From contig NC_079882.1 of assembly GCF_029227915.1 (NCBI RefSeq), positions 6,946,001-7,006,000 of the forward strand: 60,000 bases of DNA, given 5' to 3'. Origin of the DNA: Hydractinia symbiolongicarpus. Its lineage: Eukaryota > Cnidaria > Hydrozoa > Anthoathecata > Hydractiniidae. A model generated the notes under the pieces. That model saw only the letters and a list, made by a program, of their open reading frames with translations, searched no databases and was not told where the DNA came from. Position numbers and translations under genes: made by a program. This document shows, piece by piece, positions 12,301-25,114 of this stretch (position 1 is its first letter; every line of letters starts with the position of its first letter).

Positions 12301-15300
12301 AAAAATATTTTCCAATCCACATAAGCAATAATTAAATTTGGAGTGGAAATGTGATGCAATCTACAAAAAAATTACTAAACTATGCTGGTAGTATTTTGTG
12401 GTGAAAGTCACACTCTAAACCGCAAAAGCATCAAAAAATCGTTTCCAAGAAAGAAAACAACCACACAAGTGTAAAAAAACTTCTTAGAAAGAAAGATTAC
12501 AATTCTAAGAAAAAACATTTTTATTTTATTTCGTTGTCCACAAAATAATCAGAAATAGGATGTTAATTTCATTCTGTATGAGGTTGCTTAGATTTCCTGA
12601 TTCTACAGTACAAAAAAAATAAAGCATGTCGGTACAACAAATTAGCTAACACTAGATAGGATAAGAGCTAACAAATCGCAGTTTGCACTGTCAGTAATTT
12701 CTTAAAAAAAGTGGCGCAATTTCCCAAGTAATAAGACTATAAAGGTGTTTTTTTAAAATGTGTGCCCACCACGCTGACATGGGTTAGCATTAAGTTTTCC
12801 TCAAAAAATCCTTATTTCTAATAATAATCAAATTGAACTCACTCTAAAATAGCCATTCCAGTTTTCCATTCATTCAATTTGAAATATCCCATGTTTTCTG
12901 CTTCCAGCCTCCAAGCTATCACCAACATTACAATCTGAAAATATTTAAGTTGTAGTAATTAGTAACCTTTTCAACTTGATGGTAAAAATTTTATTTACTG
13001 TTCTCACACGACTACTTACATCTTCAGGTTCCACACCCAAATCTTTACAAAAATTTTCAACCCCAGATGGACCAATTATAGGGCTGGTTGAGCTTTTGTC
13101 TGAAAAACAATTTCGACAGCTCATAATACTTTTTTTAATTACACGTTGTTTGTTAATAAGGGATTGAGTTGCAAAGAATTAAAGCTAAAAGTTTGCTCAA
13201 AACCTAAGCAACTAGCCAGGCTGAAAATTTAAGCAACTTGTGGCTTCAATCTGGACTATTTAATAAGCAACCAACAAAACAGTTCTTCCAAAACAATGAA
13301 AAATAATAAAATAAATAAATAAAAAAATAAAAGTGCAAAAACAATAAGTTTAATGTTTAACTGCTTGGTAACATTGAGGCTGAAATGAATTTTTGCCCTT
13401 AGCAACTGAGCTTGAAACAAAACAGTACAGACCTTGTTGGCAATGACAAAAGTTCACAGTTAAGAGATAGAAAAAACAACCATGTTTGCATGTTGCATGC
13501 TAATTTTGAAATAAATTAGTACTTATTACTAAGCCAAGAAAAGTCAAGAAGAGTTAAGTGGCTTTTGACATGACATAACTTTGCTACTTTGTAAGGAAGA
13601 AAAATTTTCAACAAATTTTTCTGACTCCTTCACATATACATTTTTAATTATGAAATCCAGCATCCAACATTGCAATTTGTACTTAATGAAAATACAAAAA
13701 AAAAAAATAAATAAATAAAGAAAAGAAGAAATTTCCATGGATACACATACCAGCATATTTGTAAAACCAGCTTTCACACTTGCGTGAAGAGAATGTACTA
13801 TTGTTAGGCATGTCCATACAATGTAAGGCTGACTTAAAATATTTTTGCATCGAACTAAAAAGGAATATAATCATGGTATAAAAGGGAACAAAAGTTTATA
13901 AAATTTATAAAACTTTATAAAATTGTTATATGATAGAAATCATATCATGTATTAAAAAATATATTTTGTAACATCTTTGCTCCAACTGGCTCTCCTGATC
14001 CAAAATAGAAAATGAGAGTTCAAAATTTATTCGATTGTCAGGAAGCTGTTAGATAATGAGGAGTGCTGTATGTTCATTAGTTGAGTTCTAGCCTACTCTA
14101 AAAATGGCAACAGAAAAAACTTTCTGAGAAGTTGATTTGCTTGCCTACAAGTAAGACAGATTTTTTAACTATTGTTAAGTCAACTGTACATATTTAAAAT
14201 TTGTATAGTCGCATTTTTAACTACAGTAAATTCGATTAAGCAAAGCAATGATTTTGCATAATTGTTCAACTTTTTTTGAAGATAAGCTTACAATTAGGCA
14301 GACCCTGTTTAATTTAAAAAGACCTCGGATTAGTACCACCCTTTATTAAGCAATTTGCACCTAAAGCAGAAGATGGGGGTACAGGAAATAAGATATTAAG
14401 CATTGAACAAACCTTGCTACAAAGTTTAGATGCTACAATCTTGGTCAAAAGACGGCTAATTTTAAAGATTGCCAACACAAGTAACTGCGTAGGCTATTTC
14501 TATATCAGATTCACACATTTTGTCAATGTTCAGAGTGGACTTAGGATATTTGGTTATATCTAAATTCTTAAAATGTGCCAATTTGGGCTGACATTAACAT
14601 GGCCATTTTCACGAATTTCTGGGCATTTATGGGCCCAGACAGGGAATATTTCGGTGTTAGGCGTGCCAGAGAATGACTAGCAACTTTTTAATACTGTCTG
14701 CTTGGCTTACGTGTGTGCAAAAGTAGCAACTTTGCAGCCTAACAGCTGCAGAGCATTTACTGTTTTATACTTTATTTGAAAAAATAAGGAAAAAATTGGC
14801 TTTCTCAATATTTAAAAAAGAGTAAATATAACAAGGAAAAACAAAACGGATTTAGATTTCAAGATTTTTTCTTGTGTTAAAAGTCATGGAAGATTTATAT
14901 AAAAACAAATGTGATAAATAAAATTTCCATTGAGGCACCAGGCTGACCAGCTGACACAAGAATTTTATCTTCCGAGTAGATATTTAACAAGCAGGATGTA
15001 AGCAACAGGCGAGCCTTAACAAAACTTTGTTTTGCTTTTAAAAAGTGTGTAAATTACAACATGGAACATGGAACATAACAATAGACTTTAACATCCAACA
15101 AAGTAAAGAAATGACTATCCCGAAACTTCAGGTAAGTATGACTCACCCTGAAATAACATTTAGTAAAAGACGCTTTTTGAAAATTAATAAAAATTATTTA
15201 CATGATTCCTGCATTTCAGGTTTTCCTGTCATACATATTCTAGTCTTCAGATTTTTGTTCATCATACGTATTCGGGGCATCTCTATTTTGTGCATCCTTA

Positions 15301-17415
15301 ACACAAAGTAACAATTAGACTACAATTTTGAATAGAATATGGTCCAAAAAAGCACATTAAACAGAAACTATAAGAAATTATTTCTCTGTACCACAAGGAA
15401 AATGCTTATGAATACACCATTCTCTGTGAAAATAAAACACACGCAATCCATTTTTTCCTTGTTTCTTTCCCCTTTTTTAACTTGAGTGCTTCTTGAAAAA
15501 GATGATAGTAAACGATTCATGTCCTTATGGTGAAAAAACTGTTAAACAATTTTAAAATCCACCAGATGTTTCAATAATGCTGTTTCACAGTTTATCTCTC
15601 ATTAGTTCTTATTTCCTAATAATTCACTTTCAAGTAGATAAAAAAAAAATAATTGTTAGAAGAGTTGTTAATATTGTATATAATTGATTTTGAACAAAAT
15701 ATTGTTGTGTGGCCAGACTATTGTTGTGAAATAAGTTCTGTAAAAAAAAGACTAGGTTAAACAGTAACTGGTTTAAGAAGGTTAAACAACATTTAGGAAC
15801 TAAGTCATATTTTTTTTAAAAATTTATAGAATAAAGTTGGATCAAATATCAAAATTTTGATGACGATGATGATATATTCCTGTAACCATTTAGAATTCTG
15901 AATACATAATGCTCCTAGTGAGGTAAAAAAACTATGCCTTCCTGACATTCGAAGGTAAACCATCTGGAATGCTGAAACTATTGTTAATTAGAAGCATAAT
16001 AAAAGCATTAGGGCCAAAAGTTTTTAAATTTCATTTATGTGAACTCTTTTTTTTCTAAAAATATAATAATAAAAAAAAATGGAAGTTTTCCATGTTTTGC
16101 TAAGACAGTTGTTTTGCTAAGATGTCTTTGTTGACGATTTGAGTCTTTTAACTTCTGTATGTTCCTTACACATGTTTTTTATAAGCAATTGAAACTTTAA
16201 AATAAGGCTTAAGGATGCTTATAAAAAATACTTCTTCATGCTCAAAATATGCTTAGGTTATGCTTAATGGCAAAAAGATTTATTGGAATACGCTTATAAA
16301 AAACACATATGCTTATTTGAAAAAAATATTGCATTTAAATTTTAAATATCAGTAATTAGTAATTACAACTTAAATCTCACTACATACTGGTTAATTCATA
16401 CATTAAGAATAAAAAGAGAAATTGGTCATGAAACAAAAAACATAAAAACTCCACAACATTAGCATAATGCAGGCCTATCAATAAGAAAATAACACCCAAG
16501 TAATAAATCGCTCCCCCAAGTTTACAATAATTTAGACTGGGCAAGCAATCTAAATAAATAGAATAAGTTTATAAACGCATATTTTATCACAGTCTCTTTA
16601 TATATTTTATTTTATCTTTTTTTATTTTGGTTGTTTTTTTTACTGAATAATAAAAAAAAGAGAACATTGACTTCCATGTGAGATGAATTAATATTGCTCA
16701 GCCAGACAAACCTTTTTTGAAATTGGGGGAGCAATTAATGGCTCAGCTAGTTTCTCATTTCTCAGAATTGGGCGAGTCTTTGCGTGAGCAAGAGCAATTG
16801 CTCCCCCCTTATTGATAGGCCTGCATATGCTCAAAAATGACCAAATTAAGCCTACAAATGCTTATGCTATGTTTATAAAAAAAACATGTAGTGTGTTTTA
16901 TACTATATGAAGCTGGTGGTGAAAAACTAATGTTGTTAACAGAGTGTGTCAAAACTGTGTTTGTTGAAGGGAATACTGTTAAAACGTGTAGTGTTAAGCA
17001 GCTTATGATATTGTACTTGTTGACATTATTCATACTGTATCTAAAAATTGTCCTGATTGACAACTTGTTTTAGAGCTGCTCCTGTTCAAAATGTATTGAG
17101 ATAAACTATCCCAGTTGACGGAGCATAAGTTAAGCTGCTTTTGTTGATAGTTTGTTTTGTGTAAACATTCAGAATTGACAGATTGTGTTAGCTAAACTGT
17201 CTCTAGGATCACTTGGGCTTTTGTCCTTGTTGGTTTGGATTCAGTTTCAACAGAAGAGCAAAATTGTATTTGGGGCTTAGAAGCAATACTTAATTAAACA
17301 TATACATTAACCTAACACCAAATCAAAATTTTAGAGCTTACCAAACTTCCTCAGTCTGTTTGAACTTCTTTGGTGGACTTTCAAAATTTGTTTTTCTTTT
17401 TCTCTTAGGAGGCAT
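9324..17415 (-). CDS. DCUN1D5: DCN1-like protein (DCUN1D5/DCUN1D4 type), cullin neddylation co-factor
   Basis: Eight minus-strand exons: 17415-17342, 13854-13751, 13099-13020, 12934-12843, 11651-11543, 11290-11186, 10387-10282 and 9382-9324 (stop TAA). They sum to 729 nt, 242 residues, with all phases matching; vertebrate DCUN1D5 is about this length. DCN1-like proteins act with the NEDD8 E2 to promote neddylation of cullins, so activating cullin-RING ubiquitin ligases. The start codon opens a short basic nuclear-localisation-like N-terminus (PPKRKRK). The rest is the PONY/DCUN1 domain, with recognisable blocks Cx[66 protein letters not shown] and [15 protein letters not shown]. The cullin-binding DAD patch is present: Asp in RDQW, Ala in GAW and Asp in LDEF. 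The N-terminus lacks the long extension of DCUN1D4 and the Gly2 myristoylation signal of DCUN1D3, so the DCUN1D5 assignment is favoured. Intron 1 is 3.5 kb. Confidence 0.93.
10074..10117. repeat. Tandem duplication, 2 x 22 bp
   Basis: Two copies of a 22-base A-rich unit (acaatacaaaaggaaaataa plus two bases) lie head to tail in the last intron region of the DCUN1D gene. Simple slippage is the likely origin. Confidence 0.6.
16470..16823. mobile_element. MITE with 16-bp perfect terminal inverted repeats, hAT-like ends
   Basis: CAGGCCTATCAATAAG at 16470-16485 is exactly mirrored at 16808-16823, giving a 354-bp element inside intron 1 of the DCUN1D gene. The interior has several GCTCCCCC / GGGGGAGC motifs near both ends, as subterminal repeats often do. 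Ends beginning CAGG are typical of hAT transposons, but no clean 8-bp target duplication is visible (gcataatg against catatgct), so the superfamily call is tentative. It has no coding capacity. Confidence 0.6.
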
Positions 17416-20400
17416 TCTTTAGAAGAAGGAGCATTAGCTGAATGCGATCAGTGTATACCATTTATTATGTTTAAAATTCATTTAGAACTAAATAAAAAAA
17501 TTGATAATAAGTACATTACCACACAAACTTTGAAACTAATAGGACTGGGTAATTTAATATAATGCACAAGAAATAAAGCAGTCTATAATATTACTTTTAG
17601 CATGCCTTACGGAATTCCTTATTGTCATTTATTTTTTGAGAATATAGCTGGATGACATGAGGAAAATCCACATAATTAAAGATGAGTGGATATATGTTTT
17701 GCTGTATTTAGGAATTTGTTACCACTCTTTATAAAATTATGGAAACAATATGATTTTATGTTTATGCAATACAGAAATATGTGAAAACTTTTTAACTAGC
17801 ATTATTTTGTGTACATAACGATGACTTAACAAAATGACAACATTGTCATATAAATAACATATAAATTATATTATATTTGGAAAATCAAAACAACAACAAT
17901 ATTTTCATTGTTCATAAATTCCAAAGCAATCATTATCGTCAGAGAAAACAAATTATATTTTTAAATGACAAATCCAACACTAGTCATAATACAACATTTG
18001 TGCAGTAAAAATTTAATTTATCAGTTTTCACATTATCTTGTCTTAGTTACCTAAAGAGGATTATTAATCTAATCTTACAAGATTTTAGTAAAAAATAATA
18101 CTTAATTGTTCATGATCCATAGCAATAACTAATAAAGAATAGTTGTGTACAACAGGAATTGTATTAAAAGAGAATTTATATATTCAAGGAAAGGTCGGAA
18201 ATTGTAGATGAAAGGCAGGGCAGATAAATATGTACTGACTAAATAACCCTAAAAGGCTCATCTTCCCAATAAGTGAAATTTTCTGTGTGAAGTGAAATAC
18301 TTACAGTTCTGATTCACTGGTAGAATTTTTTCCAATGTAGAAATCAATCCTACTTTTTAAAACCTTTCTGAAATTTTGAGCACATTTCACAGAGCATGCA
18401 ACTTGTGTTGCAAGGTATGCAACTTATAATACAAATGGCTCCCTCATTGTTTAAAATTTAATTGCGTTGGTCAAGAAATGAGTATTTTTATAATGCAAAT
18501 CACCTTTGTTATCAGAACCCCAAAGATATTTGCATATTCAAAGCACTAACTTATATTCAAAATAAACCTGGGACATTTTTATTGAGCTTACAAAGTGTGA
18601 TAGAGCATATGCTTTGATAAATCTTTAATAAACAGCTTACATGCAGTAAAACGCTCACGTAAAATTATTTGTTGCGCATGGGTGTCGAACAATCACCTGC
18701 GTTTTCTGACCAAGCCTGCCTTCCAGTTTTGTGGTTTCCTGTGTTCACAATTTTACTACATACCCTCAAACAAGTACTTTGAAGTTTTAAGAGTTAAAAC
18801 AAATATATATAGCTGGGAATACACATACACAGTCATACACAAAAAGAAAATTATCATCCACACAGACAAAACCAATTTAATTTGTTCTGTCAATTAGTTT
18901 AAAATTTGCCAGGGAGTGAATTAACCATGATAAGTTAGCTAACGAAATAGTCTGAACTTGCAAATTTGTTTTTGACATTTTAGATCTAAATTAGTTGAAA
19001 TGTGATCTATTTTTTCTATTCACCCACACATGCGTAACAGCTCTCCAGGCATTGAATTCACCACGCGTAGCAAAAAAAGCTTTTTGCTGCTCACACAAAA
19101 GCTGAAAATGTAACAAAGACAGAACTAACAACTTAATTTTTCATTGCTAAATTTTCCCTTACAACAATGCATACAGCATAATGCAGTTTATTTCTACCTT
19201 TTCTTGGTTAAATTAAATGATTAGTCAAAGTTAATATACCATATTTCCTCTTTTTCAGCAGCCCCAGTAAAATTGTTTAGGCCCATAAAATTTTGAAAAT
19301 TGAAAAAGTTTTGCTCAAGTAAAAATAGAAAAAAATATATATCATTTGAGATCACAAATTTGTGAATCTCTGCTCATTTAATAAAGCAAATTTATGAAAA
19401 TAAATAGCAAATCAAGATTGTGATCTCTTAATTCTATCAGTGCTTGCCATATTTTAATTATACAGACTCCTCAAACTCCGTACAACTCCTAAAGTACACA
19501 CAATACCCAATAAATCCTACAATGTCTACAGCACTTTATTTTTATGATCAATTACTTCAAGTAAAAATGCTCACTAGGTTTAAATTACATACAAATTTAT
19601 AGATGGATTCTGTTGATTACATTTTTGCAAAAAAAAACATAGCAAATCTATTCTTAACAGCACATTAGAGGAAATATCACTATTTTGAAGATTTGTTTGC
19701 TGTTTATGTTGCGAATGTTTACAAAATTCTTTATATGCACACACATCCTGACATGCAAAAAAAGAAGGACCACATACAGTACCACTTAAATGTAACTTGA
19801 CATGTATATACATGATAGTTATCACCTTTCCACAAGCATTCAAATAGCATCAGAACTTTTGTTGTTATTGTTAAATTATTGTTAAATACAGGAGTTATTT
19901 TTAAATGTGGAAAACAATAAAGTTCATGTCTCGCACACCAACTTTATTTCTGCTTGTGTAAACTTTGCGGAATACATTGCTATATTTAATTATTTAGCAT
20001 CATGGCATCAACAAAAAAATAACATAAAATGTATATAACAAGGCTAAATTTTGACTGTCTCATACGCAAATAGTCGTCTGTAATAAAAAGAAAACATACG
20101 TACAAAGCTTAAGGTCCTGTACTCTGTTCTGAAACGATAAGAAAACGTGCTGTCAAAGCTTAAAAATCACTGTATTTTATAAAATATAGAAATCAAAACT
20201 ATTATTATTAATTGTGATAACACAGACTCGCTTGCAACTCTAGAAAAATATATAAATTATAGTAGTTTTCGTAATTGTTGGTGCTTTTAAACAATAGTTT
20301 GCATGTTACATGAAAAAAAAATACTTTATCATATATTTTTATGGCTCGCATATGAGGATAACAAAGGAAAGCCATTAAGTTAATGCGTAAACAAAAGATA

Positions 20401-20694
20401 TGCAAAGGTTCTTTATGTAGACATGAGGTTTTTACAGAAGGTTTTAAAACTTGTATAAATGTAAAGTTACATTTAATCGGTACTATAAGCCAAATTGGCT
20501 ATTTACACTAATAGATTTTTAGGAATACAAGATTTAAAGTGCATTGGAATTGTTTTTTCTTAAATGTTCTTCTTTTTTTAAAAGCAGATTTTACCAATAT
20601 TAGTATCAGTCTTTTTTCCACTTGAAGGGGAACTCCAGTAAAAAATCTTTTTTTTTAAATTGTTATTTCCATAAGACGTATTCACTGGAGGTAT
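17416..20694. other. Intergenic, promoter side of the DCUN1D gene
   Basis: Apart from the candidate exons at 18301-19101 nothing convincing is seen. The stretch is AT-rich with short random open frames. The promoter of the DCUN1D gene should lie just right of 17415, but no clear core element stands out. Confidence 0.45.
18301..19101 (-). CDS. Candidate exons of an unidentified gene
   Basis: Three minus-strand blocks have AG acceptors, GT donors and one shared phase: 19101-19024, 18738-18697 and 18349-18301. In that phase the joins read through MCGKPQNW and VRKRRIDFYI and end at a TAA overlapping a good GTAAGT donor at 18305-18300. If that donor is used instead, the phase would also fit exon 2 of the DCUN1D gene, so these could be alternative upstream exons of that gene. 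I recognise no family, and three short phase-compatible blocks can arise by chance in AT-rich DNA. Confidence 0.22.
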
Positions 20695-20802
20695 AAAGGT
20701 ATAAATGAAGATTTTTAACGACTCTAAAAGGTAATTTTGACATACTTATATGTTGTCAAAATTAACCTTTTACAGTTGTTGAAAAACTTCATTTATACCT
20801 TT
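20695..20802. repeat. 108-bp hairpin element
   Basis: AAAGGTATAAATGAAG at 20695-20710 is exactly mirrored at 20787-20802, and the inner arms (around AAAAGGTAATTTTGACA) are also mostly complementary. Nearly the whole 108 bp can fold into one long imperfect stem. It looks like a foldback or MITE core, or a potential hairpin transcript. Confidence 0.6.
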
Positions 20803-20973
20803 ACTGCGTCTGAAAACATCTTTAATTTTAAATAATTTTGAAGGTCGCATAAAGCTGAGAGGACTAGGTCTTAATAAATGAGCATACGTCACATCGTGCA
20901 GAAAGTTCGTTAGCTCTGCAGCTCGCCTTCTAAAAGTTTTGTTTACTTACTGTTTGCATTGTTCGTTGATAAG

Positions 20974-21240
20974 ATGTCTTGTAATAATGACGGAAATTAT
21001 AACTTAAAAAGCTTAGAATCGGAAATTCTCACATGAAAAAGACTAAAAAGCTACAGCCATACAACTTCGAACCTCTTGTGTCTAACAAGAAGAAATTAAT
21101 AATCATGTAAAAAGTGACAAGGTGTCTTTTACTGACGTACGGGTAATACAAATTGATGTAGAGCAATGGAAACAGATACTGAAAGCGTGTGCTGTGTCAA
21201 ATCTGTCAAATCCAACAAAATTCCTGATGTTTTTCCAAGG
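20974..21240 (+). pseudogene. Degenerate P2X7 intracellular (ballast) domain-type fragment
   Basis: From the ATG at 20974 a short frame reads MSCNNDGNYNLKSL and stops at a TGA. A second frame (about 21035-21110) has KLQPYNFEPL, and a third (21139-21240) reads TGNTN, stop, then CRAMETDTESVCC. The order QPYxFEP ... GNTxWCxC ... MxTxxExxCC is the signature of the P2X7 C-terminal intracellular domain family, which in cnidarians and other invertebrates occurs in many stand-alone genes. Here the expected tryptophan codon (TGG) is TGA at 21154-21156 and the segments lie in different frames, so it is a dead copy. The call rests on remembered motif order, not on a search. Confidence 0.5.
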
Positions 21241-24200
21241 TAGCAAAGAAATACAGCAATGATTTTCTAATGATATATATTTATTTCTTAGCGAAATTTT
21301 TCCTTTTTAAAAAACTAAAAAATATATTTAGTTCTTTTCATCAAAACACTTTATCATTTGCTTCAATAAAATAATCTTTCATCACTTCTTTCTTACTTTA
21401 CCAGCCAATTTACAGGCCATTTCCTAACATTTTAGTCAGGCGTATTGCACGCCTTTAATTCCGTGCGTGCTGTCAGCGTGTGACTATTAAAAATTAGATT
21501 TTCAAAAAGCGAAAGTACGAACAAAATTCGTTTACCACCAGGAATTTAACCCATGGTACGAAAAATTGTTGTAAATTAGATTATGGAAGGTTGAAGCGTG
21601 GCTAATAACAATATTTAGCATTTTGTTATTTTAGAACTTTATTTCTCTGAAAGATGATTATAGATATGTAAAGCTTGAATTATAAAATCACAAAAACGCT
21701 ACTGAACAGAACATATAAATTTTTGCCCTATTCTTTAACAAATGACATAAATAACACACATTTAAAATTTAATCTAAACAAAGTTTTTTAAAAGAACCCA
21801 ATACTTTATGACCTTACTTCACCTAAGTGCCTTTTTTTAATCTCAATAACTATTTTCTTACTTTCTCTAAGACATGATTCTAGATTTTTTTTTCAATTTT
21901 TGTTTTGTGTTGAATGTTTTTTTAATCTATTTATATCTTTGCAATCACAATGAGCATGTTGAAATGATTTGCTTCTAGTAATAGAGCAGTATGGCACGTA
22001 TTATTTATAGGTGTTATTGACATGTATTTCACAAGCCAGTACCCAGGACTAAATTGATAAATGCTGTTAAAAACAGTAAAAAATGTTACAATTAAGTTTG
22101 GATGATATTCTTCTTTCTTTTCTTTTTTATAATCGCTACTTTCAAACAACCGGTGGCAAAAAAATATGTGAAAAAAATTTAAAAAATACAATTAATAAGG
22201 CACATAAAACTTTGTCCTCCCCATTTTGCCACTTATTTTATTATGCACACTATGTTTACTAAGATGAAAATAGATAATAAAATTATAAAAGCAGGAGAAA
22301 AGAATCTTGAGTACATCGTTGTTACAGACGATCTGTAATAATTCATTTTTGTTTTTGAAAATTTTACTATAAAATATGTAAAAATAAATTTGGATCAATT
22401 ATTATTAATGGCATCGCTTGCTTTTTTGTTAATAATTTATTTATTCAACTTTGTTAGATCTCTTTAAATTAATTGCATTTTAACTACGCCGTTTTCTAAG
22501 TATACACATGAATAATATTTTAGTTAACGGGTGAAAGCCTTCCTAAATCATTCTCTGACTTCATATTTCGCTTTTTTCGTAATTCTGATGATTTCAGAAA
22601 GTTATCACAGACATAAGAAAACAAAGGCTAAATAGATACGTGAATTGTGATTTGCGGTCCAATAATTCGAACTGTGTAGCATAATTGGTATGCTACTTTT
22701 AAATTAAAAGTCCGATATGTATAGCTTAAATAAGTTATTCACATTGTAACTATACTGTGGTATATTTTAAATGCTAATATAAGGCTTTTATTTCCTGGTC
22801 GCAAGCTCTTTTGTATTTTAATAGAAGAAGTAACTTAAAATTAGCTTTGTTCGTAAAACCATGTTTATTCAGCGAAGGGTTTATAAAATAGCACACTTTC
22901 GGTCAAGGTATAGCCTAATTTGCCTGCAAACAGCCATATTCAAATGCATACAATCAAAATAAGCGGTGGACACATTGAGTTGCCACCATCTTGCCCGCAC
23001 ATGCAGTTTGAATTGAATGAAACAGCTTATTTAGACGAGGACGTGTGTGTTCCCTTTAATAAATTTTTTATTGGCTTAACATTGTAGTTGGTCACACATC
23101 CTTGCTCCTCAGCATTAAAAGAAGATACAAATTTTAGCCTAAAATGTGTAAATTTTGAAATATTATGCTTTTCACAGTTTAAATAAGCCATTTGCTGCTT
23201 ATGTAGGATGCACTAGACTCCTAAATTAAGAGGTGTAGTTTACTTATACTGCAACACAGCATATTTAAAAGTTTTCCCTGACTGATAGAAAAAAGAATTG
23301 CCAGATTCAAAAGTTTAAAATGTGAAAAAGTGTCTGGAGTTGAGGAGTGTTAGTAAAAAACTAATGCTGTTTTTCCATAGCCCCCCCAAAAAAAGGTGGT
23401 TTTTGTCCCCAGATAAAAAACAGGTAAAAAAATCCATTTTTGACAACAAGAAATCTTCTCTACTTTGGAGACCCTTATTTACATAATTGACAAGGCACTC
23501 TAACATCCTAATTTTTTATGAAAGCTTAAGCTTATATTAAAAACTTACTGTTTGGCAAACCTGAATATTTACACTGGAATGCAACATCAGCATCCTTGTG
23601 GTAAGAAATAAAAACAAAACAAAAATAAAGTGCGTTTCTTTGTTCGCCTGTAAAGACAACCTGCTTTTTATATTTTGCACAAACGGGCTAGTCGAAATGA
23701 CAATAACATCAAGCATCATATTTTCTTTCTCCAAAACTGTTTCTTAAAAAGGACGCTGCTTGTGTAATTTAAAACTAACGTAAGTATTTAACCTCTTTTA
23801 ACTAATTTTTAGTTGTTGAAGTAAAAATAATTATCCACTTTGAACAACTTACTGCGGGAGTTGTGCGGGACGCATTTAAAAATGTAGGCCTAAACACACG
23901 TAATCGAAGCCGCGAAGTGCTGACAAGGTAAAGGTTTTCCAAATGATCAGAATAACTGAATTTTATTTTATTGTTTAATGCTAACGTTTATTTTGTATTA
24001 GTTTTTTTTTAAATAGACTTTCCTATTTTTTCGATATCTTTAGTCCAGCTAGCCACTTGTGCGGGCCACTAACAAACGTTTATGGCACACAAGTTTTTTG
24101 TATGAATTTTTTACGGAAGCTTTATTTGCAGCTTTATTTTTAAGGTTGAATCCTGTAGCTAGGATAAAAAAATATAAGCATAAATTTTGTGTCCGGAGTG

Positions 24201-24263
24201 TAAACAGCATCCAAATTTAAAATGTACTTCGTGTACATGTACTTCATGGTACATGTACTTTGT
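21241..24263. other. Intergenic, about 3 kb, AT-rich
   Basis: No gene identified. A minus-strand block near 23605-23560 reads DADVAFQCKYSGLPN between an acceptor-like pyrimidine tract and a GTAAGT donor, which resembles the start of an immunoglobulin-type domain, but no partner exon was found. The rest is featureless. Confidence 0.4.
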
Positions 24264-24597
24264 GGAACCATAGATTAGTGGTTATAGCTCTCGTTCTCTG
24301 TGAGGGAGACCGGGGTTTGATTTCTCTTGACAGCGATTCAACATGGGCGAGTAAATGTTACCATAGCCCTGGGTTAACCCAACCCATGTGAGGGAAATTG
24401 GGGAGATGGCACATTAAGTGGGCCGTTGGATGTTGCTAGGAGTTGTCTAGTAGAGCACGGGCCCTAATTGGGTCTGCGTAGCTCAAAAAGAGCATTAAAT
24501 ACTCTAGGACTCTCCATCTAAGCCATGGCCCCTCCTGGAAATAATAGACAGGGTATATCTTTCGATATTTGTAAGGCTAGCCATGTAAAATATGCAC

Positions 24598-24643
<46 letters not shown>

Positions 24644-24661
24644 TTATCTATCTATCTATCT
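24264..24661 (+). mobile_element. tRNA-derived SINE with (TCTA)n tail
   Basis: The 5' head contains a pol III A box (TAGTGGTTATAGC, from 24276) and a B box (GGTTTGATTTC, 24314-24324), as in a tRNA-derived SINE. A body with the conserved blocks GGGTTAACCCA, TTGGATGTTGC and AGAGCATTAAATACTCTAGG follows, and a TCTA microsatellite closes the 3' end (from about 24598). The same head, body and tail occur in the opposite orientation at 51.7-52.8 kb, which defines the family within this window. The B box has drifted from GGTTCGATTCC, so this copy is older than the one at 51880-52226. Confidence 0.85.
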
Positions 24662-25087
24662 ACTTCCCCTCTCTAGCTCATTGGCCTGTTTGTAAGTATA
24701 TAGAGAACAACTTTTTTAAGTGGATCAGTGGAGCAAACCATTTATAATTCATACTTTCCATTTTTGAATGGGGTTGTAAACAGAGCACATTACCGTCTCT
24801 CCAACGTACATTGTGTCACATTTTATATGAATTAAACCATCGTGAACGTTTCGGGATTATATCATCATTTTTTACTCATTTACAGATTGTTTCACAACAC
24901 ATGGAATCACAGGCCTGATTTTTATTTGCAGGCGCATTTAAGTGATTACGTAATGCCCGATGCGCGTGCACATTTGGAGGTAAAAATGTAAATAAACCAA
25001 GCAGACACACCAAGGAAAACGGTAAAAAAAATCCGCAATAAACGTGGGGGAAATATAGGTTTCAACATTTATTTACAATATATTTTA

Positions 25088-25114
25088 ACCATGGTGTCCA
25101 GTACACCATGGTTA
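25088..25114. repeat. Short palindrome (11-bp arms)
   Basis: AACCATGGTGT and ACACCATGGTT flank a 5-base centre and are perfect complements; a further partial copy (catggttaaa) follows. No role is evident. Confidence 0.55.

Noticed and set aside
19580-19843. Cysteine-containing minus-strand open frame (87 codons)
   Set aside because: The cysteine spacing fits no domain I know and the composition is otherwise that of random AT-rich sequence.
23537-23734. Small secreted-protein gene
   Set aside because: A hydrophobic stretch is present but no clear signal-peptide layout, no supporting exons and no family; an Ig-like reading of part of it was also too weak.
24270-24345. A true tRNA gene
   Set aside because: It has A and B boxes, but the acceptor stem does not close, the B box is degenerate and a SINE body and tail follow.
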